Below are positions 32,419 to 43,300 of a stretch of DNA of 64,000 nt, in pieces. Under the pieces are notes generated by a model, which made no database searches, was not told where the DNA came from, and was given only the letters and a program-made list of their open reading frames with translations. The stretch is from a virus. The stretch is taken from the IMG/VR virus record IMGVR_UViG_3300027668_000008, positions 186,001 through 250,000 of that record; one strand, 5' to 3'. The position numbers and the translations under genes are program-made. Within the stretch, counting starts at the first letter, position 1. Each line of letters starts with the position of its first letter.

Positions 32419-34020
32419 TTAACTCCTCTTTAACAGTACTTCTACTGTATCTTGTTCATCGACTTTGTTATTTAACGCCAAACCGATAATACAGCCTGGT
32501 TGATAATTGCCACTAAATTTTGTTGCATATCCTTTAATTTCGCTAGATGTTAACATATCACCCTTTTCAATGTGTCCAACTACTTTAATTGGAACTCGTC
32601 CTACAAAACCTACACAAACTGGATGTTCTGCATCTATATCTTTATTCATTAAGTAAGCAGGTTTATCAGAAACAACGCCTGCTATTTGTGAACTAGCATA
32701 TTTGCCACACTCTGTAACTTCGTGTGTTCCGCCTACTATAACCACTGTGCCTACTTCATAATCTTTATCACCTGCATACATCTCTGCCAAGTCAGCATAC
32801 TGTGCCGATGATGCTTTACCTGAAAATGCTACTGCGTGAATCTCTTTAAACTGTTTTGCAGAAGAACCTAAATCTCTAGTATTATCTCCATCTGGTAAAA
32901 TAACACCTGTTACCGCAACTGTTCCATCTAACATTGGACCACTTTGTCCAGGTGACCACTCTACCCATTGTTTAGTAGTACCGTCATTAATGTATTTGTA
33001 AAAGTTACCATTATCAGTATCGTACCATTCGTCGCCGTCTGCTGGACTACTTGGTGCTCCAGAACTTGCAACATACGTTGTTGCACTTCCGCCTGTGCCG
33101 TTAACCCATGCACTACCGTTGTATTTTAATACTTGGTCTGTTTGCAGACTTGATATTGTTACATCTGCTAGTGTACCTAAATTTGAACTTGTTAAATCTG
33201 CTAGTGCACCAATACCTGCCGCTGTTGGTGGAGAGTATGTAAACACACCTGTACTATTGTTGTATGCAATAGAACCGTCACCACTTGCACTTCCTTCTGC
33301 ACCGACTGATAAATCTGTTAATGCAATTCCGCCTGCATCTGCGGCATTTACCCAAGCACTACCATTGTATTTTAATACTTGTCCGTTACTTACACTTGAT
33401 ATTGTTACGCCTGTTAGTTCGTTTAATTCGTTTACTTCAGCAGTATTAACCCAAGCACTTCCGTTGTATTTTAAAATTTGTCCTGTACTTGCACCAGATA
33501 GTGTTACGTCTGTTAATTCTCCAATTTCATTTGTTGAAGCAATTAATCCATCGACATAGGCTTTATTTGCCGCATCTGTATTTGCAGTAGGTGTTCCTAA
33601 TTCAGTTAGTTTAATACCATTTAAATCTATTGTTGTGTTACTATCGATTTTAATATTACTATTTGTAAATCTTACATCTTCATTTTTAAATCTTACTTTT
33701 TTATCAAATACGTTATCAAAATCATCATCATCACTATCATAATCAGATATAGAACTTGCAACCATAGTTTTAGTTGCTAGTACAGAAATATTTCTTTCAA
33801 TATCTTCTAATCTTCTTAAGTCTGATTTTGATCCACCAAATACAATATCGTCATCTTGTATATCACCTTCAGCAAAAGATTCAATATCACCATTCTTTTT
33901 ATAACGCCAAAGTTTCGAATCAACTGATGCTCCACTTAATTCTGCTGATTTTAATGAATGTAGATCCTCGAAAGATCTCATCTGTCCATTAATTTTTATT
34001 TTTCTTCCGCCTCTAGCCAT
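32419..34020 (-). CDS. tail fibre protein with YADLAEMY C-terminal domain
   Basis: 533 aa. Contains three copies of a ~35-residue fibre repeat ending GQ(I/V)LKYNGSAWVN, an AANKAYVDGL segment, and a DGDEWYDT...W hairpin. From residue about 405 (SSAQYADLAEMYAGDKDYEV) to the end is a compact domain with HEVTECGKYASSQIAGVVSD and GRVPIKVVGHIEKGDMLTSS. The same domain ends the 1287-aa fibre. It resembles intramolecular chaperone/autoproteolysis domains of fibre tips, but no catalytic residue was proven. One-base overlap (TAATG) with the upstream gene. Confidence 0.65.
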   Translation of the reverse strand: MARGGRKIKINGQMRSFEDLHSLKSAELSGASVDSKLWRYKKNGDIESFAEGDIQDDDIVFGGSKSDLRRLEDIERNISVLATKTMVASSISDYDSDDDDFDNVFDKKVRFKNEDVRFTNSNIKIDSNTTIDLNGIKLTELGTPTANTDAANKAYVDGLIASTNEIGELTDVTLSGASTGQILKYNGSAWVNTAEVNELNELTGVTISSVSNGQVLKYNGSAWVNAADAGGIALTDLSVGAEGSASGDGSIAYNNSTGVFTYSPPTAAGIGALADLTSSNLGTLADVTISSLQTDQVLKYNGSAWVNGTGGSATTYVASSGAPSSPADGDEWYDTDNGNFYKYINDGTTKQWVEWSPGQSGPMLDGTVAVTGVILPDGDNTRDLGSSAKQFKEIHAVAFSGKASSAQYADLAEMYAGDKDYEVGTVVIVGGTHEVTECGKYASSQIAGVVSDKPAYLMNKDIDAEHPVCVGFVGRVPIKVVGHIEKGDMLTSSEIKGYATKFSGNYQPGCIIGLALNNKVDEQDTVEVLLKRS

Positions 34021-34988
34021 TATACTTTAAATCCTGTAACTTCTAATTGGTCATCTGTATCTATTATACCAATATTTATCGTTAATGTTGATCCCGACAC
34101 ACTGAACTCAGCGGGCCTTAAAAGCATTCTATTCATATAAACATTGAAATGAACCGCTGTATTTAAATCACTAAATGTATATGTAACTTGAGCTGAAACA
34201 TTTGTTGATGCTTCACCTGTTGTTACTGTTTGTACTGCACTATGAAATCTTGTAAAACTGTTTGTAAGAGCAACTGTGCCTGTTGCATCAGGTAATGTAA
34301 TTGTTCTGTCTGCTGTTGGATCTGTTAATGTAACTGTAGTTTCGTGTGCATTACCTGTTGGTCCTTCAAATTTTAAAGTTGCGCCTGCATTAATATATAA
34401 TCCGTTTTCGTTAATTCTTACAATGTTATCTTGTGTACCATTGTTCATTACTGTAAACTCTAAAGTACCATCTTCGCTACCATCAGTAACATCACTTGAT
34501 TTAGCACTAATTTTACCATAGATTACAGTTTGATCTGTAGAGTTTCTTCCTTTAAATTTTAATTGCCCTAAGTAATCTGCATTAAATGGAGAAACACTAT
34601 TTCTATCTAATTCTATAATTGGTCCAGCGTCTGATCCGCTTTCTGTAGAAGTTAAACTTCCGCCATCAGTAATTGCTGTAAACAACCCTGAAGTAATTCC
34701 TGTTAAGTTAGAACCGTCACCATGAAATGCGTTTGCTTGTATATCTGTATAGCCGACAATAGTAACATCACCGTTAGTTGTTCCATCTTCAGCGGTGGTA
34801 ATTGCAACAAATCTATCTGCAGATTCGTCCCACATTAATGCAACATTTGTATCGTCGCCTCGCTCTAATACTATACCTGTATCTTTATTGTTGCTTCCAG
34901 TTTGTCCACTATTAAGCCGTATTAAGGGATCGGTAAGGTTTGTTACATCGAAGTTTACCTGAGCGGCTTTAGGTCTTGTTAATGGCAT
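34020..34988 (-). CDS. tail fibre protein
   Basis: 322 aa. First fibre gene of the 34988-24966 late unit. MWDESADRFVAITTAEDGTT and NAFHGDGSNLTGITSG are standard marine-phage fibre motifs, and the C-terminal half has short beta repeats (TVTLTDPTADRTITLPDATG). The last ~60 residues (VHFNVYMNRMLLRPAEFSVS) fold like the LNGVVQEP-type module found in three other virion proteins here. A CATAAATA late box is at 35028-35035. Confidence 0.6.
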   Translation of the reverse strand: MPLTRPKAAQVNFDVTNLTDPLIRLNSGQTGSNNKDTGIVLERGDDTNVALMWDESADRFVAITTAEDGTTNGDVTIVGYTDIQANAFHGDGSNLTGITSGLFTAITDGGSLTSTESGSDAGPIIELDRNSVSPFNADYLGQLKFKGRNSTDQTVIYGKISAKSSDVTDGSEDGTLEFTVMNNGTQDNIVRINENGLYINAGATLKFEGPTGNAHETTVTLTDPTADRTITLPDATGTVALTNSFTRFHSAVQTVTTGEASTNVSAQVTYTFSDLNTAVHFNVYMNRMLLRPAEFSVSGSTLTINIGIIDTDDQLEVTGFKV

Positions 34989-35027
34989 CTATGTCTTCCT
35001 ACTGTCAGTATATGCTATATTCTATAG

Positions 35028-35035
35028 TATTTATG
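35028..35035 (-). promoter_or_regulatory. late promoter box CATAAATA for the fibre operon
   Basis: CATAAATA on the minus strand, 40 bases before the ATG at 34988 and just beyond the terminator of the preceding gene (35066-35089). Confidence 0.55.
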
Positions 35036-35065
35036 TCTTAATGGTCCTTGACAATCTAGTCAAAA

Positions 35066-35089
35066 AGAAAGGCCCCGTAGGGCCTTTCT
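35066..35089 (-). terminator. intrinsic terminator after the 1287-aa fibre gene
   Basis: AGAAAGGCCC and GGGCCTTTCT form a perfect 10-bp stem with a 4-base loop. On the minus strand it is followed by a T run. The same stem recurs at 46357-46380 behind gp23. Confidence 0.9.
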
Positions 35090-35118
35090 CCTATATTAGT
35101 ATAAGTCTTTAGTATGGA

Positions 35119-38100
35119 TTACATACGTCCAACAACAACTTCAATTACGCCTTCGCCTTCTGCGTGATTTTCAAGTGCTTTACCAATAACAGTACCCATT
35201 GCAGGATTTTCTTCTGCACGAGCCATTCCGTTACCAGCCGCTACAAGCATATCACCTTTAGCAACTGCACCAGTTACTTTACATGGAACTCTTCCTTGTA
35301 ATGCTACTGCTACGCCGTCTGCGTCACTGTTCATTAAGTAAGCAGGATTTGTTGAAACAACACCAGCAATTTTCTTGTCTGCATCTTGCATACAAGTTGT
35401 TACTTCATGTTCTCCACCAAAACATACTACTGTTCCTGGTTCAATATCTGCATCTGCAGAGTACATCTCTGCCAAGTCAGCGTATTGTGCCGAAGTTGCA
35501 GTTCCACTAAACACACCAGTCGATAATGTAATACCTGAACTGTTGAATGTAGTGTGTGCCGCATTATCAAGTGTAACAACCGCAGTACCTGTACCACTGT
35601 CAGTGACTTCAATCTTACTGTCACCTTCTGAGATACTGTCCTGTGATAAACCAGCAAGTCCGCCGTCAACATAACCTTTAGTAGCCGCATCGCTTGAAGC
35701 AGTCGGTGTTGCTACACTAGTTAGACGTTGTGAGTTTGCATTTAAGATACCACCAAGTGTCAAAGTATATGAACCACTAATTGTCAAGTTTTCAGCAATC
35801 ACATCACCTGTGAATGTTCCACCTGCCAATGGCATTTTAGTAGCAAGACTGCTTGTAACAGTTCCACTAAAGTTTGCATCGTCACCTAAAGCCGCCGCCA
35901 GTTCGTTAAGTGTATCTAACGCACCTGGAGCCGAATCAACAAGAGAATCAATTTTTGCTTGTGCTCTTGCATCTGCTCTAGCATTTGTGAAGTACAAGTT
36001 AGTTGAACCTTCTGTCATTTCATCAGTGTTGTCTTTAGTTGCGATTTGACTCGTAACATAAGCCTTGATTGATTGTTGTGTAGCCAATGCTGTTGCACTG
36101 TCAGAACCCATTGCATCTTCATCTAAGATTGCAGTAATTCTGGCACCACTTGCACCTGCTATACCACTTGAGTTGATTGTGAACATTTCAGTACCAGCCG
36201 CATCAAAACGGATTGTATCATCATCTGTACCTTCTTCAACTTGTATTTGCGTATCACCATCTTGGTCAGCAATGCCAACTATTGTAGATGTTGTAGTTAA
36301 TACACGAGCGTCAATAACATCACCAGTTGCCGGAGCCTCTGTAAATGTTAATGTTGTTCCACTTACTGCGTATGCAGTAGTTGGGATCTGTACAACACCG
36401 TTTAGAGACACGATAGTAGTTGCAGTTGTACCAGTTACACTTAATGTAAATGCTACTGTACTTGCATCACCATTGAAGGCATCTGCCGCGATTGTTGTAA
36501 AGTCAGCGCCTGAGTTCCACTCACCACCAGTGTAAACTTCAAGTGTGCCAGATGTAGAGTTAAATCTATACTGACCAATACTTGGAGATGCTGGACGTTG
36601 AGCAGTTGTACCAACTGGAAGTCTTACAGAGTCTGTAGAGTCTACAACTAGGCTTGAGCCTGCTACTGTAGATGTTCCACCAACACTTAATGTTCCAGCG
36701 TTTGTACTATTACCACTTGCTGTTATTGTTGTAACTGTTGCCGCCGCTGGTGTGTTGCCACCCAATACGCCATCAACTGCACCTGTGTGTGCACCTGCTG
36801 AATCACCAGTTAAATCACCAGTAATATTACCTGCAAAGTTAGTATTTGCTGTAATAACAGTACCTGTAACAGCCGCAGGAGTATTACCACCTACAACGCC
36901 GTCTTGTGTTCCTGTTACATTACCTGCTACATTACCAGTTACGTTACCAGTAATATTACCTGCAAAGTTAGTACTTGCTGTAATTACTGTACCATTAACT
37001 GTTGTACCTGTAATCGCCGCCGCAGTGTTGGCACCAATAATCGCACCGTCAATCGCACCGCCGTTTACGTCAACTGTTGCGAACGTTGAAGTTCCAGTTG
37101 AAGTTACATCACCAGATACTGCGCCTGTGTGAACACCTGCACTGTTACCAGTTAAGTTACCTGCTACATCACCAGTTACGTCACCTGTAATATCACCAAC
37201 AAAATTAGTATTTGCTGTGATTACTGTACCAGTTACCGCGGCAGGAGTATTACCACCTACTACGCCATCAACTGCACCTGTGTGTGCACCTGCACTGTTA
37301 CCAGTTACGTTACCTGTTAAAGCACCTACAAAACTAGTTGCCGATAAAGCACCAGTTCCACTGTTGAACGTTAATGAAGCCGCATCTGACAATTCGCCAT
37401 TTGCACCTGAAAACGTTACTCTAGTGTTTGTAAGATCTGCTACTCTCATACTACCGAAAGCCGCCGCACCTAGATCACCACTGAACACACTTGATGTGTC
37501 AGTTGCATCTGCGATGAATACGAATTCAGTTGCTGATGTATCTAAACCAAAATAGCCTTTTTTCGCAGAGCCATCGTTGTGTAGATATGTAATACCTCTA
37601 TCTAAGTTATCATTACTGTCAGCACCCACTTGGAATACCGGATCAGCAATAGTAACAACTGTTGAATCAACAGTAGTAGTTGTACCTGTAACAGTTAAAC
37701 TACCTTCGATAGTAACTGTTCCGCCTGATCCACCTGGATTAGGGTCAATAGTTAAATTACCTGAAGTAGTTTTGATTGTGTTTGCATCAATATTGATGTT
37801 ACCCATAGTTAAACCATCTGAATTGATAGTTCCTTCTGATGCACCGTCAATGTTAAATGTTATTAAACCATTTGAACCACTATCAGTAACTGTAACATCA
37901 CTGTTTAATTGGTTAATGGCGTTTGCCGCACCTGATAACTGTGAATCAACATAGGCTTTAGTAGCCGCGTGTTGGTTCGCTGTTGGATCAGTTACGTTTG
38001 TTACTTGATTAGAACCAGCATCAATAGTACCGCCTGCTGTAATAGTAGTAAATGTACCAGCCGCCGGTGTATTACCACCAACAACACCATCTTGTGTTCC

Positions 38101-38982
38101 TGTTACATTACCTGTTACATTACCTGCTACGTTACCAGTTACGTTACCAGTAATATTACCTGCAAAGTTAGTACTTGCTGTAATTACAGTACCAGTTACT
38201 GCCGCTGGAGTAGTTCCACCAATAATACCATCAACTGCACCTGTGTGTGCACCTGCTGAATTACCAGTTAAGTTACCTGCTACGTCACCAGTTACATCAC
38301 CTGTAATATCACCTGCAAAATTTGTGTTTGCAGTAATAACAGTACCAGTTACTGCCGCCGGTGTATTACCACCAACAACACCATCTTGTGTTCCTGTTAC
38401 ATTACCAGTTAAGTTACCTGCTACGTTACCAGTTACGTTACCTGTTAGTGCGCCTGCAAAATTTGTGTTTGCAGTAATAACAGTACCAGTTACTGCCGCA
38501 GGAGTATTACCACCTACAACACCATCTTGTGTTCCTGTTACATTACCTACTACGTTACCAGTTACGTTACCTGTTAAGGCACCTGTTGCTGTTCCAAATC
38601 TTATGTCACCATAAGATGCAATAGTTACGTTACCTGCAGTTGTTCCTGCATCTGTTGTAAGCATCATTGCGAATTGGTCTTCGCTTTCGTCCCAAATCAT
38701 TGCCGCATTGTTACCAGCACCGCCTCTGTTAATGATAATACCACCATCAACGTTTCCTGCGCCACCTGATCCCAATAGCATAAATGGATCTGCCACGGTC
38801 GTGTTTGTTGTATCAACAGTAGTGGTTGAACCATTTACTGTTAAATTACCTGTTACAGTCAGATTACTGCCATAGGTTAAGTTTGCTTCCAATTTACCGG
38901 CTGTTACGTTAACGTCTGCAATTTTTGCAGTTGTTACCGCGGAGTCGGTTATCTGATTGGTTTTAATACGAGTTACGGCCAT
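35119..38982 (-). CDS. giant repetitive tail fibre protein
   Basis: 1287 aa. N-terminal RIKTNQITDSAVTTAKIADV and LTVNGSTTTVDTTNTTVADP are fibre attachment motifs. Two blocks of TGNVTGNVAGN ladders separated by DGVVGGNTPAAVTGTVITA units follow (about eight units). Later come IGQYRFNSTSGTLEVYTGGE, a GDASTVAF...LNGVVQIP module, LATQQSIKAYV, and the YADLAEMYSADADIEPGTVV domain ending in EVVVGRM. The ladders probably form a triple beta-helix shaft. Late box TATAAATA at 39037-39044; strong terminator after it. The gene is its own transcription unit, the usual sign of an abundant fibre. Confidence 0.75.
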   Translation of the reverse strand: MAVTRIKTNQITDSAVTTAKIADVNVTAGKLEANLTYGSNLTVTGNLTVNGSTTTVDTTNTTVADPFMLLGSGGAGNVDGGIIINRGGAGNNAAMIWDESEDQFAMMLTTDAGTTAGNVTIASYGDIRFGTATGALTGNVTGNVVGNVTGTQDGVVGGNTPAAVTGTVITANTNFAGALTGNVTGNVAGNLTGNVTGTQDGVVGGNTPAAVTGTVITANTNFAGDITGDVTGDVAGNLTGNSAGAHTGAVDGIIGGTTPAAVTGTVITASTNFAGNITGNVTGNVAGNVTGNVTGTQDGVVGGNTPAAGTFTTITAGGTIDAGSNQVTNVTDPTANQHAATKAYVDSQLSGAANAINQLNSDVTVTDSGSNGLITFNIDGASEGTINSDGLTMGNINIDANTIKTTSGNLTIDPNPGGSGGTVTIEGSLTVTGTTTTVDSTVVTIADPVFQVGADSNDNLDRGITYLHNDGSAKKGYFGLDTSATEFVFIADATDTSSVFSGDLGAAAFGSMRVADLTNTRVTFSGANGELSDAASLTFNSGTGALSATSFVGALTGNVTGNSAGAHTGAVDGVVGGNTPAAVTGTVITANTNFVGDITGDVTGDVAGNLTGNSAGVHTGAVSGDVTSTGTSTFATVDVNGGAIDGAIIGANTAAAITGTTVNGTVITASTNFAGNITGNVTGNVAGNVTGTQDGVVGGNTPAAVTGTVITANTNFAGNITGDLTGDSAGAHTGAVDGVLGGNTPAAATVTTITASGNSTNAGTLSVGGTSTVAGSSLVVDSTDSVRLPVGTTAQRPASPSIGQYRFNSTSGTLEVYTGGEWNSGADFTTIAADAFNGDASTVAFTLSVTGTTATTIVSLNGVVQIPTTAYAVSGTTLTFTEAPATGDVIDARVLTTTSTIVGIADQDGDTQIQVEEGTDDDTIRFDAAGTEMFTINSSGIAGASGARITAILDEDAMGSDSATALATQQSIKAYVTSQIATKDNTDEMTEGSTNLYFTNARADARAQAKIDSLVDSAPGALDTLNELAAALGDDANFSGTVTSSLATKMPLAGGTFTGDVIAENLTISGSYTLTLGGILNANSQRLTSVATPTASSDAATKGYVDGGLAGLSQDSISEGDSKIEVTDSGTGTAVVTLDNAAHTTFNSSGITLSTGVFSGTATSAQYADLAEMYSADADIEPGTVVCFGGEHEVTTCMQDADKKIAGVVSTNPAYLMNSDADGVAVALQGRVPCKVTGAVAKGDMLVAAGNGMARAEENPAMGTVIGKALENHAEGEGVIEVVVGRM
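36740..38595 (-). repeat. tandem coding repeats in the 1287-aa fibre
   Basis: Two blocks (about 38040-38595 and 36740-37335) encode repeated TGNVTGNVAGN ladders and GGNTPAAVTGTVITA units. Copies are near-identical at the nucleotide level (TACCTGTTACATTACC-type strings recur), so unequal recombination could change the shaft length. Confidence 0.7.
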
Positions 38983-39036
38983 AAGTGAATCACTCCTCTT
39001 TATTTTATGTCGTTATAAGTCTGGTCGGACCAATAG

Positions 39037-39044
39037 TATTTATA
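39037..39044 (-). promoter_or_regulatory. perfect late promoter box TATAAATA
   Basis: TATAAATA on the minus strand, 54 bases before the ATG of the 1287-aa fibre. Confidence 0.75.
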
Positions 39045-39088
39045 GGATTCACGTATTTTTTATATGCTTGTATATGGTTTAAAGGTAA

Positions 39089-39108
39089 ATTAAATTAAAT
39101 AATTTAAT
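39089..39108 (-). terminator. A/T hairpin after the 422-aa gene
   Basis: ATTAAATT and AATTTAAT form an 8-bp stem around AAAT, 11 bases past the stop at 39120. There is no GC clamp, so it would be a weak terminator at best. Confidence 0.3.
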
Positions 39109-39119
39109 TAAAGTAGCAC

Positions 39120-40388
39120 TTAATGAAAGTCTACCCAGGCACTATTTGCATAGCCCTGAAACTTATTTGTTGTGGTATTATAGATTACCATACCGTTACT
39201 TGGAGTTAGTGCATTACGTTGTGTTGTTGTCATACTTGCTAACTGTACTGCATTATTAAACGCACTTCTACTTGTTTGTATATTAACAACTTCGGTACCA
39301 CCAGTATCTAATCTGATCGTATCATCGTCTGCGCCTTCTTCGACTTGTATCTTTGTATCACTATCCGAATCAACAACAGATCTAATAGTGGTTACAAGTC
39401 CTAATTTTCTTACTTCAATTCTATCACCAGTTACTGGTGCTTGTGTAAATGTTAACACTGTTCCGCTAACACTATATGCTTGTATTGGTTCTTGTACAAC
39501 ACCGTTTAATGTTACCATTACTGTTGCACTATCGGCTGAACTGTTAAGTGTAAATGCAGTTGTCGAACCGTCTCCAGCAAATGCTTGAGTTGATATTGCT
39601 CCTGCACTACTTCCAACTGCTACCCATTCACTGCCGTCATAAACTTCTATCTTATCACTATCGTCATTAAAACGTATCATGCCTTTAGCAGGAGTTCCGG
39701 GACGTTCTGCATTGGTTCCAACAGGAACAACAAGAGCAGTTGTGCTATCAATTATTACAGTGCCGGTGCCATCAACGTCAATAGTTAAATCGTCGCCTGA
39801 GTTCGATGGAGCAATAACATTGCCCGAGAACCCTAGTGTACCTGTGCCACCACCTGTACCGTAAGTACCTGTGTATCGGGCACCCTCAATATAAACACTA
39901 GCACCACTAAAACTTTTTCCATTAGGATAGTTACTACCAATAAAATTTAATACTCCTGATTCATAATCAAAGAACCATTCGTCATTATTACCACTACCAG
40001 TAACAAAAACTTTATTACCTACAACAGTTGCACCTGCGGCATCACCTGAAGTATGTATGTAAACATTTACAATATATGTACTTCCAAACTGTGGTGGGAT
40101 CCAACCGGTTAATCCAGTTTTCCATGTTCTGTCTGCTGTTGCTGTATTATCTTCTGTACACTCTATAGCACTACTTCCAGTATAAACTGTAACAGGACTT
40201 GAACTACTACCGGGTTTAACTCCTGGTATACTAGCAGAATCTCTCCATACTCTGTCACCTCTAATTAGTAGTGGTGATGGTATTGCTTCGTTAGGAGCAA
40301 GTTTGTTAGCATTGGTGTCTGTTTTAGTTGCACCATAACCTAATTTTTTAAATAGATAATCTAGTTTCTGTGTATCTGAAATTGCCAT
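39120..40388 (-). CDS. fibre-associated structural protein
   Basis: 422 aa. N-terminal KLDYLFKKLGYGATKTDTNA and NEAIPSPLLIRGDRVWRDSA are conserved in marine T4-like structural proteins. FGSTYIVNVYIHTSGDAAGA and DEWFFDYESGVLNFIG form a jelly-roll-like middle domain. Then FNDDSDKIEVYDGSEWVAVG, a full GDGSTTAF...LNGVVQEP module, and a final IYNTTTNKFQGYANSAWVDF hairpin. Overlaps the 1140-aa gene by one base (TAATG). Confidence 0.6.
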   Translation of the reverse strand: MAISDTQKLDYLFKKLGYGATKTDTNANKLAPNEAIPSPLLIRGDRVWRDSASIPGVKPGSSSSPVTVYTGSSAIECTEDNTATADRTWKTGLTGWIPPQFGSTYIVNVYIHTSGDAAGATVVGNKVFVTGSGNNDEWFFDYESGVLNFIGSNYPNGKSFSGASVYIEGARYTGTYGTGGGTGTLGFSGNVIAPSNSGDDLTIDVDGTGTVIIDSTTALVVPVGTNAERPGTPAKGMIRFNDDSDKIEVYDGSEWVAVGSSAGAISTQAFAGDGSTTAFTLNSSADSATVMVTLNGVVQEPIQAYSVSGTVLTFTQAPVTGDRIEVRKLGLVTTIRSVVDSDSDTKIQVEEGADDDTIRLDTGGTEVVNIQTSRSAFNNAVQLASMTTTQRNALTPSNGMVIYNTTTNKFQGYANSAWVDFH

Positions 40389-43300
40389 TAGCTCGCCACT
40401 CCAATACTTAGACTAGATATACTTTGTCCACTTGTTAATGCAATCCTAACTAAAGAAACATTTCCTGTTGCGTTTGCCATATTTTCTGTTCCAAATGTCA
40501 TTGTATATCCACCACTTAAACTACTGTTTGTTGGAATAACATCTCCTCCAGTAAACGCACAACCGTCACTTCCGTTACCGCCGTTGCCAGTATCAGCGCC
40601 AGGTAAACCTACTCCACTATATTGTGTTGTACAATCTAACCAACCGTTTGCTCCACTTGAACTATCGACACCTGTGCCAGGTAATGCTATCCACACACCT
40701 GCTACACCAGATGAACTTGTAATCTGTACATCGTAGTTTGCAACAATGTTTCTTCTAAATGCAAAAGTAAAATACTGTGTTCCGGTATCACCACTTCTGT
40801 TTGGTCCTGCAGGCAAAAATCCTGTACTATAATCTGATACATTATATTCTAAATCACCCCAACGCACTGTTGCTTCTTTTGTTCCTGCAACTGTTTTGTT
40901 TCCAGTAAATAAATTATTTGTATAAAAGTTTGTTGATCCAGTAAATGACGGTGTATTAGTTGTTGCACTTGCAAAGTCGAATACACGTTTGCCGTTGTCT
41001 GTATGAGCTCCGTCACCTAAACTATTAGATACACTAATATCTTCTTCAACAACTCCTGATGGACTTGCTGTGTGTACTGCAACTAATGGACTCGATACTT
41101 CAACATAACTTCCTGTACCATTCATATTCGACGCTCTTAACTTAATAGTTTCAATCGCCGCTATACTACTCGATGTTAAATTAATTGTTTGTGATCCGAT
41201 AGCATAAGGAGTACCTACTCCAGTATCTGCAATAGGAATACCACTTGCTAACATTGTACTTGCACCATCTATGTTCGCATATGTTTTGTTTTGTGTATAT
41301 ATAACACTGCTAGAAGTTCCTTCTGCATTTGTACCACTAGCAATAGTTAATACCGAACTTGTATCTCTGTATGCTTGTCCTACTAAATTTTCTAATGTTA
41401 CGCCTGTTAATGCCAGCGTAGGGCTTCCTGTATTATAATAAGGAACACCTGAAATATATCTGTAACTTCCTGCTGATGCTTCTGTTAATGCGGAACTACT
41501 AGTATTAACTGTTGGTGTACTAGTCATATCATCATACACAACTGCAACATAATTTGTGTTACCTGTTGCACTATGTTCTAAACGTTGGTCATTAACACCC
41601 ACAGTATAACTCGCTAGAGATTGTGTAATCTTAGCATCAAACGTTTGATAAAATCCCGTAGGATACGTCGACGAACTTATACTATCATTTGCATCAACTT
41701 GGTTACTAACAACTAATGAAGTAAATGTTCCATCTTCATTAAGTGAATTACTAAACGTTTTATTACCTCTATCAACACCGTTTATTTTAGCAGTTAACGT
41801 GCCTGAGAGCCCGTTGTAAGCATTATCTACAACACTAGTGTCAATAGTCCCACTTGTGTAACGTCTTGCAGTAGTTGTGGTTAATACATCTCCTGCACTT
41901 AATGGATTCGAATCACTACTATCTGTAAAGTTTGCCGCTAGTTTAGGACTTGTTCCTACATAACTATCAGCCAGTGTTATACTTTTTGTACTTAAATTTG
42001 CTGGTGCACTAGGTATTGCTCTAACTTCAAACGTTAGTCCTGTGTCTGTATCTGTTTGTGCTGTTATATCCGGTGTTCCGTTTGCAGTAAATGACAAGTT
42101 TTTATTACCTACACTAACACTTGTAAAGTCATGGTCTAAAGTTCCGCCTATTGATCCTGGGCTGGAGCCATCTTCCGATACTACATTGTTTGAACTTCCA
42201 TCATTCCAGTTATAAACATAATCGTCTGCGTTTTGTGAAGTGTTTGTAACTCTCACCAACGCTCTGTTTACACCGTTATAGTCAACACCATCATAAACAT
42301 CATATTGATTGTCGCCACTTCTGTCACTAACTGTGATTGCTGTTCCTGAAAGGTTTGCTCTTACGTCCGGTTCAACGTGGACTGAGAATGTACTACTAAT
42401 AAACGGACTACTTGAATGGTCACTAATAACTCTTAATGTGCCTGTGTAATCTTGTGCTGTGCCATTTGCTTGGTCGCTACTACTTAATGTATATGTGTGA
42501 CTTAATGGAACACCTCTGTCACCTGCAGAACTTGTTCCTGCGTTAACTGTTACATTACTTGTTCCGTCACCAAACTGATATTGATACTGTATTCCGTATG
42601 TTGAATAATTACCAATACCTGCTTCTGAATTATTTGTAAGACTTACAACGTGTCCACTAGTACCTTCTTCATTAATACCAGTTACATCATCTAATGATAC
42701 TGTAGGTGTGTGGTCATCATAAATTTTTATTATAGCACTATCAGGACCAACTGGTATAACAGCCGGATCCGCAGTGCTCATTGTATCTAATGTAAGTTGT
42801 GTTGTAAAACTCTGTTCCGATTCTGTTGCTGTCGGAAATGTGTGCGATAGTCTTGTACCATTACTACCACCTGTTGCAGTGTCACTAGAAATTGTTGCGT
42901 TACTAGATCCATCGCCCCATATAATTGTCCACTGAACAACTGCACCTGAAATATCTGTATTAGTACTATTATTTTGGAAGTATACAGTTGCACCATCGTC
43001 CCATTTAGTAATTGGACTACCTCCGCCAGCGGCGGCATACCATGCAAAGTCTACTGTTGGGTTTGGACTGTAAACAGCAATATAATCTGTTCTTATAAAA
43101 CTTGCACTACTTCCGGTTCCACTTCCACTTGTATTACTTGCTGTAACTGTAATACTGTGTGGGCTACCTGCGTAATTAGTGTATGTGTGACTTGGACTTG
43201 TACTAGAAGTTGTTGTATTACTTGTTCCATCGCCCCAGTCGATTACATAATTATTTGCTGTACCTACTGTTGATATACTTAATATTGTGCTAAATCCTGA

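Noticed and set aside
36752-38614. Several plus-strand frames of 90-125 codons opposite the 1287-aa fibre
   Set aside because: They are mirror images of the coding repeats, with Pro/Val/Thr repeats expected from the antisense of GNVTGN, and have no ribosome sites.
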